DNA of 13,483 nucleotides from Spirochaetia bacterium (GTDB lineage: Bacteria; Spirochaetota; Spirochaetia; Treponematales; Breznakiellaceae): assembly GCA_025997655.1 (NCBI GenBank), contig BNUW01000064.1, positions 1 through 13,483 of the forward strand. Reading direction: 5' to 3'. The notes below the pieces were generated by a model that made no database searches, was not told where the DNA came from, and worked only from the letters and a program-made list of their open reading frames with translations. Below, piece by piece: positions 5,456 to 13,221 of the stretch. How positions within the stretch are numbered: the first letter of the stretch is position 1; every line of letters begins with the position of its first letter. The translations under genes were made by a program, and so were the position numbers.

Positions 5456-5484
5456 GCCAAACTTTTTGCTTCTATACAGTTGTC
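5456..5484 (-). pseudogene. Remnant of a second PIN-toxin 3' end
   Basis: These 29 bp match 4699-4727 at 25 positions without a gap. The original segment encodes the last residues (RLYRS) and stop of the PIN toxin plus its 3' flank; the copy still spells LYRS on the minus strand but the stop is lost. It lies just upstream of the module's promoter, where a preceding tandem copy of the module would end. It is best read as a scar of a deleted or decayed second copy. Confidence 0.55.
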
Positions 5485-5528
5485 CCTAATTGTGTTATAT
5501 TAAAATACAAAAAAGAAACTACGAATTA

Positions 5529-5576
5529 TACGAATGGACACGAAATAGGAAAGAAATTATTCGTGGTTAAATTCTT
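5529..5576. repeat. Interspersed ACACGAA...TTCGTGGTTAAATT repeat
   Basis: The stretch contains GGACACGAA and, 16 bp on, TTCGTGGTTAAATT, which occurs again at 13437-13450. Its two ends are inverted-repeat-like (ACACGAA / TTCGTGG). It appears to be a short copy of a dispersed palindromic repeat family and fills much of the space between the toxin-antitoxin promoter and the aminotransferase. No clear promoter for the aminotransferase is visible here. Confidence 0.5.
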
Positions 5577-5591
5577 ATAAGGAGAAACGCT

Positions 5592-6821
5592 ATGCCTATA
5601 TCCCGGTCCGTAAAGGATGCGTTAGGTTCATCATCCATGATCCGCAAAATGTTTGAGGAGGGGAACCTCTTAAAAAAGCAGCACGGGGCCGATAAGGTCT
5701 TTGATTTTTCCATCGGTAACCCCGATATTGAGCCCCCTGATGCATTCCACCGGGTGCTTTTGCGTTTCGCCCAGGAAGATGCCGCCGGTCTTACCAAGGG
5801 GGTGCACGGCTATATGCCCAACCCCGGCTTTCCTGCGGTACGGGATGCTCTGGCGAAGAAGGCTTCCCGGGAGCAGGGGGTTACCCTGGACGGGTCCCAT
5901 ATCATTATGACCGTGGGCGCCGCCGGGGGACTCAACGTGGTGTTCAAGACCATCCTCAACCCCGCTGATGAGGTGATCGTTCCCCGGCCGTATTTTATGG
6001 AATACAAGTCCTATGTGGGTAATCACGAGGGCATTTTGCGGGAAGTGGATTCCTTGCCGGATTTCAATCTCGACTTAGACGCCATCTCAAAGGCGCTGAG
6101 CGAAAAAACTGCGGCGGTGCTGATCAACTCCCCCCATAACCCCACGGGCCGGATCTACCCCGCAGCAACACTGCGCGCCCTGGCGGAAATCCTGGAGGCT
6201 CATGGCAAAAAAACCGGCCGTTACCCCTTCCTGGTGGCGGACGAGCCCTACCGGGAAATCGTCTACATAAGCGGTGGAACCCCGCCGGTGCTTGCGGCCT
6301 ACCGCCACTCCATCAGCGTTACTTCCTACTCCAAGAGCCTCTCCCTGCCCGGGGAACGGATAGGCTACATCGCGGTGAACCCCGGTATTCAGGACGAGGA
6401 GGACCTCCTTTCCGGCCTGATCTACGCCACCCGTGTTTTAGGCTACGTGAACGCCCCGGCCCTGATGCAGCGCATTGTGGCGGAACTTACGGAGGAGTCG
6501 GTGGATGTGGGGGTCTACGCCCGCCGCCGGGACGCCTTCAAAACAGTGCTCGACAAAGCGGGCATCCCCTACGCAAACCCCGAGGGCGCCTTTTACCTAT
6601 TCGCCAAGGTCCCGCCGAAAAAGGGCGGCAGTACTGCCGTGACCGACATTGTCGGAGATGACGGCGCCTTTGTGAACCACCTGAAGCAATACTTGATCCT
6701 GGGGGTTCCCGGCAGCGGCTTCGGCAAACCCGGCTGGCTGCGCTTTGCTTACTGTGTGGACGAAACGCTTATCCGTGCCTCCGGGGAAGCCTTCAAAAAG
6801 GCTATGGAAACCTGGGTTTAA
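5592..6821 (+). CDS. Class I/II PLP-dependent aminotransferase
   Basis: A 409-residue fold-type I aminotransferase of the aspartate/aromatic group, cytosolic. Residues expected for PLP binding are all visible: N183 (INSPHNPTG), D217 and Y220 (ADEPYREI), the Schiff-base lysine K248 (SYSKSLSLPGERIGY), and the substrate carboxylate-binding arginine R384 (GWLRFAY). The N-terminal FDFSIGNPDIEPP segment is the usual substrate-side loop. The substrate cannot be fixed from sequence; aspartate, alanine and aromatic amino acids are candidates. The ATG has AAGGAG (5579-5584) 7 nt upstream. The gene is transcribed alone and ends 14 bp from the convergent HEAT-repeat gene. Confidence 0.93.
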   Translation: MPISRSVKDALGSSSMIRKMFEEGNLLKKQHGADKVFDFSIGNPDIEPPDAFHRVLLRFAQEDAAGLTKGVHGYMPNPGFPAVRDALAKKASREQGVTLDGSHIIMTVGAAGGLNVVFKTILNPADEVIVPRPYFMEYKSYVGNHEGILREVDSLPDFNLDLDAISKALSEKTAAVLINSPHNPTGRIYPAATLRALAEILEAHGKKTGRYPFLVADEPYREIVYISGGTPPVLAAYRHSISVTSYSKSLSLPGERIGYIAVNPGIQDEEDLLSGLIYATRVLGYVNAPALMQRIVAELTEESVDVGVYARRRDAFKTVLDKAGIPYANPEGAFYLFAKVPPKKGGSTAVTDIVGDDGAFVNHLKQYLILGVPGSGFGKPGWLRFAYCVDETLIRASGEAFKKAMETWV

Positions 6822-6835
6822 CAGGGCTCAATACA

Positions 6836-7522
6836 CTACTTGTACTGCCGTAAATCAAAAATCAGTTGGGCCGCCCGATCCTGCACCGGTTTTATGTAAC
6901 GGCCGGTGCTAATAAGTATGATGGTCCGCAGGGTATTGGGGTCCTTCAAACCGCCGTTTTTCTTCGCCAGGGCTTCAAAGGCTTCCAAAGCGGAAAGGGC
7001 CAGGAGGTTATCCGGGTTAAGCACGTCAAAACGCTTTATCACCCACGCGATGGTACTGGCCGTTTCCTCATTATCGTTGATGCCGATTTTTGCCAGGGAT
7101 TTAATGGCCTCGGTAAGCACCATCGGTTCCGCCTCCGCCAGCATAACCTTTAAAAGGGTTTTATTTGCCTCCGGGGTGGCGATTTCCCCCAGGTAGATCG
7201 CCGCTCGGGCACGGACATCGGGGAAGTTGTTTATCAGCCTGCCGTTTTCCCGGGTCTGGTTGGTAAGCCCCTCCAGGGCAAGGTATTCCAGGGCATTCCG
7301 GACATCATCACCGGTATTCCCGTGACCAATGGCCTGGTTGATATATTCCAGGGCGACCAGTTTCGTATCCCGCCCCACGGCATGGCTCTGCTCCCGGATA
7401 ATCGCATTTTCAACCGATTCCTGAAGGTACGACTCTTCCACGGACATTTCCTGGGCAGCCGCCAGAGATACCCCAAGAAGACCTACAACTACAACCGTTA
7501 CTACACGTTTTAAAGCTTTCAT
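6836..7522 (-). CDS. Exported HEAT-repeat protein
   Basis: A 228-residue protein with a signal peptide: basic start (MKALKR), hydrophobic core to about residue 20, and AAAQ cleavage region near 21-24. The rest is all-helical, with repeated two-helix HEAT/armadillo units, clearest in ARAAIYLGEI, LTEAIKSLAKIG and ALEAFEALAKKN. Such domains act as protein-binding scaffolds in the periplasm or at the outer membrane; no enzymatic motif is seen. Start at 7522 with AAAAGGAG 9 nt upstream. It follows the lipoprotein gene with a 37-bp gap and is probably co-transcribed with it. I recognise the architecture as common in spirochaetes but cannot give a gene name. Confidence 0.8.
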   Translation of the reverse strand: MKALKRVVTVVVVGLLGVSLAAAQEMSVEESYLQESVENAIIREQSHAVGRDTKLVALEYINQAIGHGNTGDDVRNALEYLALEGLTNQTRENGRLINNFPDVRARAAIYLGEIATPEANKTLLKVMLAEAEPMVLTEAIKSLAKIGINDNEETASTIAWVIKRFDVLNPDNLLALSALEAFEALAKKNGGLKDPNTLRTIILISTGRYIKPVQDRAAQLIFDLRQYK

Positions 7523-7559
7523 TGAATAAATCTCCTTTTATGTTTAAATCATCTGAAAC

Positions 7560-8144
7560 TCAATCAGAAAAGGCTATTTTCCAGGCGCCCTTGTCCTTAA
7601 CAAATTCAAAAAGCCGCAGCCGCTGATTCCCTTTTATCGCAAAGGCCTTTACCCTAGTATGGCTCATGAACTCAATATCGTCAAGGTGAGCGTCCGTGCT
7701 AATGTTTGCCCGCGCCGCAACCGCCACATGGGTAAAATAATCCCGGGGCGTTTTCAGCACGATTTTCTGCATGGTCAGCTGCCGGGAGGTTTTGGAAATC
7801 CGGTCCAAATACTCAGGTGAATTGATGGCAGCGATATAATCATCCGAAAGATAGGTGAGCCATTGGGTATAGTTCTTTGCCCGGATAACCCGGTTAATTT
7901 CTTCAACAAGCAGCTCTATTTCCGACTTGGCGTCTTCAAACTCCTGGCGGCTTATGCTGCTGGGATCGAAGTCCGATGCATCATTTATAGCGGTCGGCAA
8001 GGCCTGAGCCGGGCCGGGAATTGCGGGCTCCTGCCTGCTGACGGATGGGAAATCCGGGATGATAATACCCGGCTGGGGCTCCTGGGTGTTGGTGGTACAT
8101 GAAAAAATGCTTATTAATAGAAGAATAGTTAAAAAACCCTTCAT
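7560..8144 (-). CDS. Lipoprotein with NTF2-like domain
   Basis: A 194-residue protein from the ATG at 8144; a GTG at 8147 would add one residue. The N-terminus is a lipoprotein signal peptide with the relaxed spirochaetal lipobox I-F-S-C, so Cys16 would be lipidated. A proline-rich, low-complexity linker runs to about residue 60. The C-terminal 130 residues have the cone-like helix-strand pattern of NTF2/SnoaL-like domains: helices at FEDAKSEIELLVEEINRVI and YTQWLTYLSDDYIAAI, then beta strands ending in FEFVKDKGAWKIAFSD. NTF2-like lipoproteins usually bind ligands or other envelope proteins; nothing here shows catalysis. It heads a likely two-gene unit with the HEAT-repeat protein. The ribosome binding site is weak (TAGG about 12 nt upstream). 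Confidence 0.75.
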   Translation of the reverse strand: MKGFLTILLLISIFSCTTNTQEPQPGIIIPDFPSVSRQEPAIPGPAQALPTAINDASDFDPSSISRQEFEDAKSEIELLVEEINRVIRAKNYTQWLTYLSDDYIAAINSPEYLDRISKTSRQLTMQKIVLKTPRDYFTHVAVAARANISTDAHLDDIEFMSHTRVKAFAIKGNQRLRLFEFVKDKGAWKIAFSD

Positions 8145-8147
8145 CAC

Positions 8148-8439
8148 CGTTTTAGCCTACCATATTTTTTAATGAAAAGCTAGAAACCGGTACTAGAAAA
8201 CACGGACAGCACGGACAAAGACGATAGAAATAGAGGCGGGGCTTAAATTGGGTTTTCTGGTAAATTTTTGTGAGGATCGGTCGTTAATCTGTCGGTGAGG
8301 GTCTGTGTGGTCCCTCATTGACGAAAAGATGACCCAAACTGCAATTACACAGGCACAAGCGGAGTTAAAGCTTGACGAGGATGGTCTCAAAGGAAGGGTC
8401 CAGATCTATGCACAGGTCGCACAGCAGCCATGGCACTTT
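8148..8439. other. Intergenic stretch with degenerate repeats, no gene seen
   Basis: Between the XRE gene end and the lipoprotein start. It holds GGACAGCACGGAC near 8203 and looser GTCTGTGTGG-type repeats to about 8315, like worn copies of a dispersed repeat. A plus-strand open frame (8305-8523) crosses into the XRE gene but shows no start signal. No terminator or strong promoter for the lipoprotein gene was found. Confidence 0.4.
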
Positions 8440-8817
8440 TCAGCCCTTTTTCTCGATTTTTGTTTCATATTCAAGGAGTTTCCGCAGTTGATCCAGGATA
8501 AAATCCTGGAAATAGGGGTTTAACTGCTTAAAAATCGCCTCCACCTCGTCCATTTTATAGTCCGGGGTCATGTCTTTCCGGAATATCTCCCCCTCCCCGG
8601 TCCGTAGCCACCCGTCATTGACCCCAAAGGTGCTGTTTATGAGCTTGATAAGGCGGTCATTGACTTTCCGCTGGCCCAATTCTAACTGGGCCATAAAACC
8701 GTTGGAAATAAGTACTTTTTGAGCGAATTCAATTTGGGTGAGGCTCAAAGCATGGCGGAGGGTTACGATTCTTCCATTAATAGCAATATCTTCCGGAGGC
8801 GTCCTATGAACCTTCAT
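8440..8817 (-). CDS. XRE-family (Cro/CI-type) transcriptional regulator
   Basis: A 125-residue protein. Residues about 12-75 form a five-helix Cro/CI helix-turn-helix: INGRIVTLRHALSLTQIEFAQK carries the first helices, and KVLISNGFMAQLELGQRKV the turn and recognition helix. The conserved GWLRTGEG motif follows at about 69-76, typical of phage-type XRE proteins. The C-terminal 45 residues (MDEVEAIFKQLNPYFQDFILDQLRKLLEYE) are a helical dimerisation or partner-binding tail. The ATG at 8817 lacks a good Shine-Dalgarno; a -10-like TATAGT ends 8 nt upstream, suggesting a near-leaderless message. It borders decayed mobile DNA (9041-9363) and could be a surviving prophage-type regulator. Its targets are unknown. 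Confidence 0.85.
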   Translation of the reverse strand: MKVHRTPPEDIAINGRIVTLRHALSLTQIEFAQKVLISNGFMAQLELGQRKVNDRLIKLINSTFGVNDGWLRTGEGEIFRKDMTPDYKMDEVEAIFKQLNPYFQDFILDQLRKLLEYETKIEKKG

Positions 8818-8825
8818 ATTTTTCC

Positions 8826-8854
8826 ACTATAAAATATTTCATCTTACAAGGCAA
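8826..8854 (-). promoter_or_regulatory. Putative promoter of the XRE regulator
   Basis: On the minus strand, TTGCCT (8854-8849), 17-bp spacer, TATAGT (8831-8826). The -10 box ends 8 nt before the ATG, so the transcript would start about 2 nt before the gene. Confidence 0.55.
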
Positions 8855-9040
8855 GAATAAAAAATAGCCCAGCAATTCAAAGTATCAAATGACAAAGGCG
8901 GATACCGACTTTTCGGGGGTTATAGGCAATACTATAGATAGCCCGTTCGGGGCGAACAGGGAACGTCATTGCGGGGCGAGTATAGAGCGTCCGGTTTACC
9001 GGGCACACCATCCGCCACTTTGTCCAGGCGTTCCCTTTTT
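8855..9040. other. Intergenic, no gene recognised
   Basis: This stretch runs from the XRE promoter to the stop codon of the remnant at 9041. It has no open frame with a start signal and no clear terminator. It holds CCGGTTTACCGG at 8991-9002, whose inverse occurs at 9591-9602, but each is itself nearly palindromic, so this may be chance. Confidence 0.4.
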
Positions 9041-9363
9041 TTACAAAACCGCATCTATCGCTTCCAGTGAGTAAATTTTGATTCCCCGTACCGGATCGGC
9101 GTATTCTTTAACGGTTATCTTCACCGGTATGATCTGGCCCTCATATTCGAGAGGGGCGTATAAAACCCTTCTTTCAAATCCTGGTTGTTTTTATGGGGAT
9201 TCAACGCAAATTCCCAAGGTTCTATAGCATTTGGGAACAGTTTATCAAGGTTTGAAACGGCTAAAAAGTGCGCTTTCCGGCTTGAAGACCGCAAAATCGC
9301 CACGTCGCTGACCATTTTTGAAATATTACGGTTGGGCAGGACGGCTGTTAGACCGGTTTCACG
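9041..9363 (-). pseudogene. Frameshifted C-terminal remnant of a phage/mobile-element protein
   Basis: Two minus-strand frames join into one protein-like segment. From 9363 down to about 9165 one frame reads ...MVSDVAILRSSSRKAHFL...NAIEPWEFALNPHKNNQDLKEG. From about 9160 a different frame continues YAPLEYEGQIIPVKITVKEY and ends YSLEAIDAVL at TAA 9041-9043. The join lies at a short A/C run (9161-9168), so a one-base indel broke the gene. Further upstream this frame has stops (TAA 9364-9366). The pattern VKITVKEY...KIYSLEAID resembles C-terminal domains of large polyvalent phage and conjugative-element proteins, some of which are barnase/RelE-like nucleases. That identification is from memory of the family and is weak. 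The decay is clear from the frame break. Confidence 0.5.
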
Positions 9364-9647
9364 TTACGGCTCAAACCGATCCAAAAAAGGACGATGTTTA
9401 CAAAGCGCAGCATATCATTTTTTTATACACAACTACAGTAACCGTGACGCGGTAAATAATTCGCGGCTGGCCCAATCAAAGGCGGTTATCCGGGTATATG
9501 TTAATAACCGGCTCAATATGCGGTCAGATAGAGCCGGGGAAAACAGGGACTACCTGGAATGTATTTGATATTCGCCGTGGGCAAATACAACCGGTAAACC
9601 GGTATGAATAACGGATTGGTTACTGACGCATCTGCCTTGCCGCGTGA
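9364..9647. other. Decayed DNA, no gene supported
   Basis: Upstream continuation of the remnant at 9041-9363 (on the minus strand), broken by several stops. A plus-strand open frame (9185-9568) spans part of it, but its first half is antisense to the better-supported minus-strand remnant and it has no ribosome binding site. I see no terminator or RNA gene here. Confidence 0.4.
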
Positions 9648-9676
9648 TTGCGGAAAAGCGGGCAAAGGGCTAAACT
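9648..9676 (+). promoter_or_regulatory. Putative promoter of murJ
   Basis: TTGCGG (9648-9653), 17-bp spacer, TAAACT (9671-9676), ending 7 nt before the ATG at 9684. Both boxes are weak matches. The TTG of the -35 box also opens the longest possible reading frame, which can mislead start calling. Confidence 0.4.
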
Positions 9677-9683
9677 AAAACCC

Positions 9684-11285
9684 ATGGGCGCCTCTTCCCG
9701 GTCATTGGTACGTCACGGTTCAGCTCTGTCCTTGCTCACCCTGGTATCCCGCGTCCTGGGGCTTCTCCGGGAAATGGCCAAGGCAAGCTTCCTGGGAACC
9801 ACCGCTCTTTCCGACGCCTTTTCCGTGGCCTTCATGATCCCCAACCTCTTCCGCCGCCTCTTTGCCGAGGGCTCCATCTCCGTAGCCTTCATCCCCACCT
9901 TCAAGGAATATCTCATAGAAGATAGCCAAGGGCTATCCGATAACCGGGAGAAAATCCGGGAATTCCTTTCCTGTGTCTTTACCTTTCTGACCTTCTTCGT
10001 AACCCTGGCGGTGATCGCCGGCATCCTTGTAAGCCCCTACGTGGTGTCCATCTTCGGAATGGAAGCGTTTGACGAAACCGTCTTCCTCACCCGGCTGATG
10101 TTCCCCTTCCTGGCCTTTGTTTCCGTGGCCGCCCTTTTCCAGGGCATCCTGAACAGCGTCCGGGTATTCGCCCCCTCAGGGTTAGGGCCTATCCTCCTCA
10201 ACCTGGTCACCATCCTCTGCGCCTATGGCCTCAGCCCCTTTACCGCCAACCCCGCCCGGGCCATGGCGATAGGCATCCTCATCGGGGGCTTCCTGGAAGC
10301 GGCCATCCAGTTCCCCTTCGTCCTGAAAAAAGGCTTCCCCTTCTTTTTTACCGGGCTAAAACGGGCCTTCAAACATCCCGGTACCCGGAAGGTGCTTAGG
10401 CTAATAGGCCCAACCATCATCGGCATGGCGGCCTATCAGCTCAACGATCTGGTTTCCACCGCCCTGGCGGGGAATGCGGGACCCGGGGTGGTTTCAAGCC
10501 TCCAGTATTCCCTGCGGCTCCAGGAACTGATCCTGGGGGTCTTTGCCGTATCCATCGGTACCGTATTACTACCGGACCTGTCGGAGTACGCCAAATCTGC
10601 CCAATGGGATCATTACCACGAGCGGCTGGTTCAGGCAATAGACATCATCGCCTTGATCACCATCCCCATCACCTTCTTTGCGCTCTCCCAGGGCGAAACC
10701 CTGATACGGCTCCTCTTCCAAAGCCGCAGTTTTGATGACGGCTCCGTGGCCCTCACCCTGTCCGCTTTCACCTTCCACATGCCCGGCCTTTTCTTCATCG
10801 CCCTGAACCGCATCCTGGCCCCGGCATTCTATGCCCAGAGCGATTCCAAATCCCCTACCCTGGCGGGGATCATCTCCTTCGTGGTGAACATGGCCCTGGC
10901 CGCCATCCTGGTGGGTCCCCTCAAAGGCGCCGGTGTCGCCTTCGCGCTTACCATCGCCAGCGCGGTCAACACCGCCCTCCTGCTGGTCTTCCTCCGCCGC
11001 AACCATCAAATACGCCTGGACAAAGCCCTCCGCGCCGCCCTGGTCTACGCAGTAAAACTAATCATCTTCTCCTGCCTCGCCGCCATCCCGGTACGGGCGC
11101 TGTCCACGCGGCTCATCACCCTTTTTGCCGCCGGCGATGGCCGCGGGCTTAGCCGCATCAGAGCCCAGGGCATCCCCCTGATCATCAATGCAATCATCTT
11201 TGCGGTGGCAGGAATAGTTTTGTTGGTAGTCACTAAGGATAAACAGGTACGGACGATTTGGAATATGATACGGAAGAAGGGATAG
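9684..11285 (+). CDS. murJ: Lipid II flippase MurJ (MviN)
   Basis: A MOP-superfamily membrane protein of 533 residues from ATG 9684, close to the usual 510-530. It moves lipid II across the inner membrane for peptidoglycan synthesis. Near the N-terminus it has the MurJ signature SRVLGLLREMAKASFLGTTALSDAF and the motif IPNLFRRLFAEGSISVAFIP, including the central-cavity arginines. Some 13-14 hydrophobic segments follow through to VAGIVLLVVT near the end, and the tail is basic. A TTG at 9648 would add 12 residues, but that TTG looks like a -35 box and has no ribosome binding site. The ATG also lacks a well-spaced Shine-Dalgarno (AAAGGG is 14 nt away), which suits a leaderless start. The HAD gene follows after one base, implying an operon. 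Confidence 0.95.
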   Translation: MGASSRSLVRHGSALSLLTLVSRVLGLLREMAKASFLGTTALSDAFSVAFMIPNLFRRLFAEGSISVAFIPTFKEYLIEDSQGLSDNREKIREFLSCVFTFLTFFVTLAVIAGILVSPYVVSIFGMEAFDETVFLTRLMFPFLAFVSVAALFQGILNSVRVFAPSGLGPILLNLVTILCAYGLSPFTANPARAMAIGILIGGFLEAAIQFPFVLKKGFPFFFTGLKRAFKHPGTRKVLRLIGPTIIGMAAYQLNDLVSTALAGNAGPGVVSSLQYSLRLQELILGVFAVSIGTVLLPDLSEYAKSAQWDHYHERLVQAIDIIALITIPITFFALSQGETLIRLLFQSRSFDDGSVALTLSAFTFHMPGLFFIALNRILAPAFYAQSDSKSPTLAGIISFVVNMALAAILVGPLKGAGVAFALTIASAVNTALLLVFLRRNHQIRLDKALRAALVYAVKLIIFSCLAAIPVRALSTRLITLFAAGDGRGLSRIRAQGIPLIINAIIFAVAGIVLLVVTKDKQVRTIWNMIRKKG

Positions 11286-11286
11286 T

Positions 11287-11946
11287 ATGAAATCAACAAA
11301 GGCAATTATTTTTGACATGGACGGGGTGCTCACCGATTCGGAGTGGTTTATCGCCGAAGCGGGTCGGCTGATGTTTCAGGAGACCCACCACACTGCGGTA
11401 CAGCACGAGGACTTCCTCGAATTTGTGGGCATGGGGGAAAACAAGTTCCTGGGGGGAGTGGCGGCAAAGTACGGCGTCACGGACTTTGAGATTACCCGGG
11501 ACAAGGCGCGGACCTATGCCATCTACGTTGATATCGTCAAGGGTAAGCTGCGGCCCTTGCCGGGGGCGGTGGAATTCGTCAAAGCCTGCGTGGGCTTAGG
11601 CTTGAAGACTGCGGTAGCCACCAGCACCGACTATATCAAGATGATGGCAAACCTGGAGGCCATCGGCCTTGCAGCCGGGGTCTTTGACGCAATGGTGAAC
11701 GGCCTGGATGTGGTGCGCCACAAACCTTTCCCGGACATCTTCCTTGAAGCCGCCCGCCGTATTGATACCGCGCCGGAACACTGCTGGGTAGTGGAGGATT
11801 CCGTGGGTGGGGTAGAGGCCGCCAAGGCCGCAGGGATGGGCTGCCTCGGCATCCTCACCACCTTCCCGGAAGCGGCAATCCGCAAGGCCGGGGCGGACAT
11901 CATCGCAAAGGATCTTTCGGCGATACAAGCAGGGGAGCTTGTTTAG
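11287..11946 (+). CDS. HAD-family hydrolase, beta-phosphoglucomutase-like
   Basis: A 219-residue cytosolic haloacid dehalogenase enzyme. All four motifs are visible: D10-M-D12-G13 (nucleophile and acid), S113 in ATSTD, K146 in RHKPFPD, and E170-D171 in VVEDSVGGVEAAKAAG. Residues about 18-85 form the helical cap of subfamily I, as in beta-phosphoglucomutase and sugar- or glycolate-phosphate phosphatases. The FPD after the lysine and the DSxxGxxAAxAAGM segment fit this group. The substrate is likely a small sugar phosphate, not determinable here. The ATG lies one base after the murJ stop, with GAAGAAGGG just upstream inside murJ, so translation is probably coupled. It is convergent with tyrS, 15 bp apart. 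Confidence 0.9.
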   Translation: MKSTKAIIFDMDGVLTDSEWFIAEAGRLMFQETHHTAVQHEDFLEFVGMGENKFLGGVAAKYGVTDFEITRDKARTYAIYVDIVKGKLRPLPGAVEFVKACVGLGLKTAVATSTDYIKMMANLEAIGLAAGVFDAMVNGLDVVRHKPFPDIFLEAARRIDTAPEHCWVVEDSVGGVEAAKAAGMGCLGILTTFPEAAIRKAGADIIAKDLSAIQAGELV

Positions 11947-11956
11947 CTACTTAGTC

Positions 11957-11972
11957 CCCACTTACCAGTGGG
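11957..11972. terminator. Small hairpin at the convergent HAD/tyrS ends
   Basis: A perfect 6-bp stem CCCACT/AGTGGG with loop TACC, overlapping the last codons of tyrS. It lies where both transcripts must end, but there is no T run on either side, so it is at best a weak or factor-dependent terminator. Confidence 0.3.
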
Positions 11973-13215
11973 CAACCACCCGGCAAAACCGTTTCTTCCC
12001 CGCCCGCAGAATAAGCTCCCCATCGCCGTCCAGGGCATCGGCCCCAATCACCGCCGCCACATCGGTAAGCGCAGTCAGCGAAGCGGCGCCGCCATCCTTG
12101 GACAGAAAAGCCCCCCCCTGCTGTACCAGCCGGCGGGCCTCACTTTTTGTGGGAGCTAAACCTGCGTCGGTAAAAAGATCCACCACGTTATAGCCCGCCT
12201 GGAACTTCGCCTGCGATAGCGTTACTGTGGGCATGGCGGATTTGTCCCCGCCGCCGCCCCCAAAGGCTGCCCGTGCGCCTGCCTGTGCCTTATCCGCCTC
12301 GTCTTTGCCGTGGATCAGGGCGGTTACTTCCCAGGCGAGGCGCTCCTTGCCCTCGTTGGGGTTTTTGCCCGCCGCAGTAATGCTGTCAATCTCCGCAACC
12401 GGGAGAAAGGTGAACATCAGGAAGAAGCGGCGGAGGTCGGCGTCCTGGACATTGCGCCAGTACTGGAAGAACTCGTAGGGACTGGTGATGGCGGGGTCCA
12501 GGAAGATTGCGCCCTTTTCGGTCTTGCCCATTTTCTTGCCATCCGATGTGGTCACCAGGGGGAAGGTCATGCCGAAAACTTCTGCGCCCTCGATCCGGCG
12601 GATGAGGTCGGCCCCGGCGACAATGTTACCCCACTGATCATCCCCCCCAATCTGGAGACGGTTGCCATAGCGGCGATAGAGCTGCAGGAAATCGTAACTC
12701 TGGAGAAGCTGGTAGTTGAACTCGATAAAGGAAAGGCCGGTTTCCATCCGCATTTTGTAGGCTTCAAAGCTGAGCATCCGGTTCACCGAGAAGTGGCTGC
12801 CGATTTCCCGGAGAAAGTCGATGTAGTTGAGGTCCGCCAGCCAGTCTTTGTTGTTTGCCGGGCGGGCCTTGTCCCCGTCGAAGCCCAGGAACCGGTCCAG
12901 TTGGGCGCTGATGGCGGCGGCATTGGCGTCAAGCTGATCGTAACTCAGCATCTTCCGCATCTCCGTCTTCCCCGAGGGGTCCCCAATACGGGCGGTCCCC
13001 CCGCCGATGAGGGCTATGCCCTTGTGCCCCGCCGCCATGAGGTGACGGTACGCAAAAAAGGGGACCATGTGGCCGATGTGCAGGCTGGGGCCGGTGGGGT
13101 CGCAGCCCACGTAGAAAGTTACCGGCCCCTCGTCCATGAGCCGGGAAAGGCCATCGGGGTCGGTGCATTGCTGAAAAAATCCGCGGGTTTTAAGGTTCTC
13201 CAGGGCTTGGTTCAT
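11962..13215 (-). CDS. tyrS: Tyrosyl-tRNA synthetase
   Basis: A 417-residue class I synthetase that charges tRNA-Tyr. Motifs are complete: H46-I-G-H49 in GPSLHIGHMVPFFAY, and K228-M-G-K-T232 as the KMSKS-type loop (typical KFGKT/KMGKT of TyrRS). The tyrosine pocket is seen at YVGCDPTGPS and in the YQLLQSYDFLQLYRRY and GGDDQWGNI segments. The C-terminal 80 residues form the S4-like tRNA-binding domain (AGLAPTKSEARRLVQQGGAFL). The start is taken at ATG 13215. A TTG at 13251 would add 12 residues that do not look like TyrRS, and it coincides with a -35 box. No T-box leader is present and none would fit, since the likely transcript begins at the start codon. Confidence 0.95.
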   Translation of the reverse strand: MNQALENLKTRGFFQQCTDPDGLSRLMDEGPVTFYVGCDPTGPSLHIGHMVPFFAYRHLMAAGHKGIALIGGGTARIGDPSGKTEMRKMLSYDQLDANAAAISAQLDRFLGFDGDKARPANNKDWLADLNYIDFLREIGSHFSVNRMLSFEAYKMRMETGLSFIEFNYQLLQSYDFLQLYRRYGNRLQIGGDDQWGNIVAGADLIRRIEGAEVFGMTFPLVTTSDGKKMGKTEKGAIFLDPAITSPYEFFQYWRNVQDADLRRFFLMFTFLPVAEIDSITAAGKNPNEGKERLAWEVTALIHGKDEADKAQAGARAAFGGGGGDKSAMPTVTLSQAKFQAGYNVVDLFTDAGLAPTKSEARRLVQQGGAFLSKDGGAASLTALTDVAAVIGADALDGDGELILRAGKKRFCRVVAHW

Positions 13216-13221
13216 GCCGCC

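Noticed and set aside
8305..8523. Plus-strand open frame of 72 codons
   Set aside because: Starts without a signal and runs antisense into the end of the XRE gene by 84 bp; no recognisable domain.
9185..9568. Plus-strand open frame of 127 codons
   Set aside because: No ribosome site or promoter; its first half is antisense to the better-supported minus-strand remnant, and its composition is not protein-like (many Arg/Ser/Asn, no motif).
8991..9602. 12-bp inverted pair CCGGTTTACCGG / CCGGTAAACCGG flanking the decayed region
   Set aside because: Each is itself a near palindrome and similarity does not extend beyond 12 bp, so it does not mark element ends convincingly.
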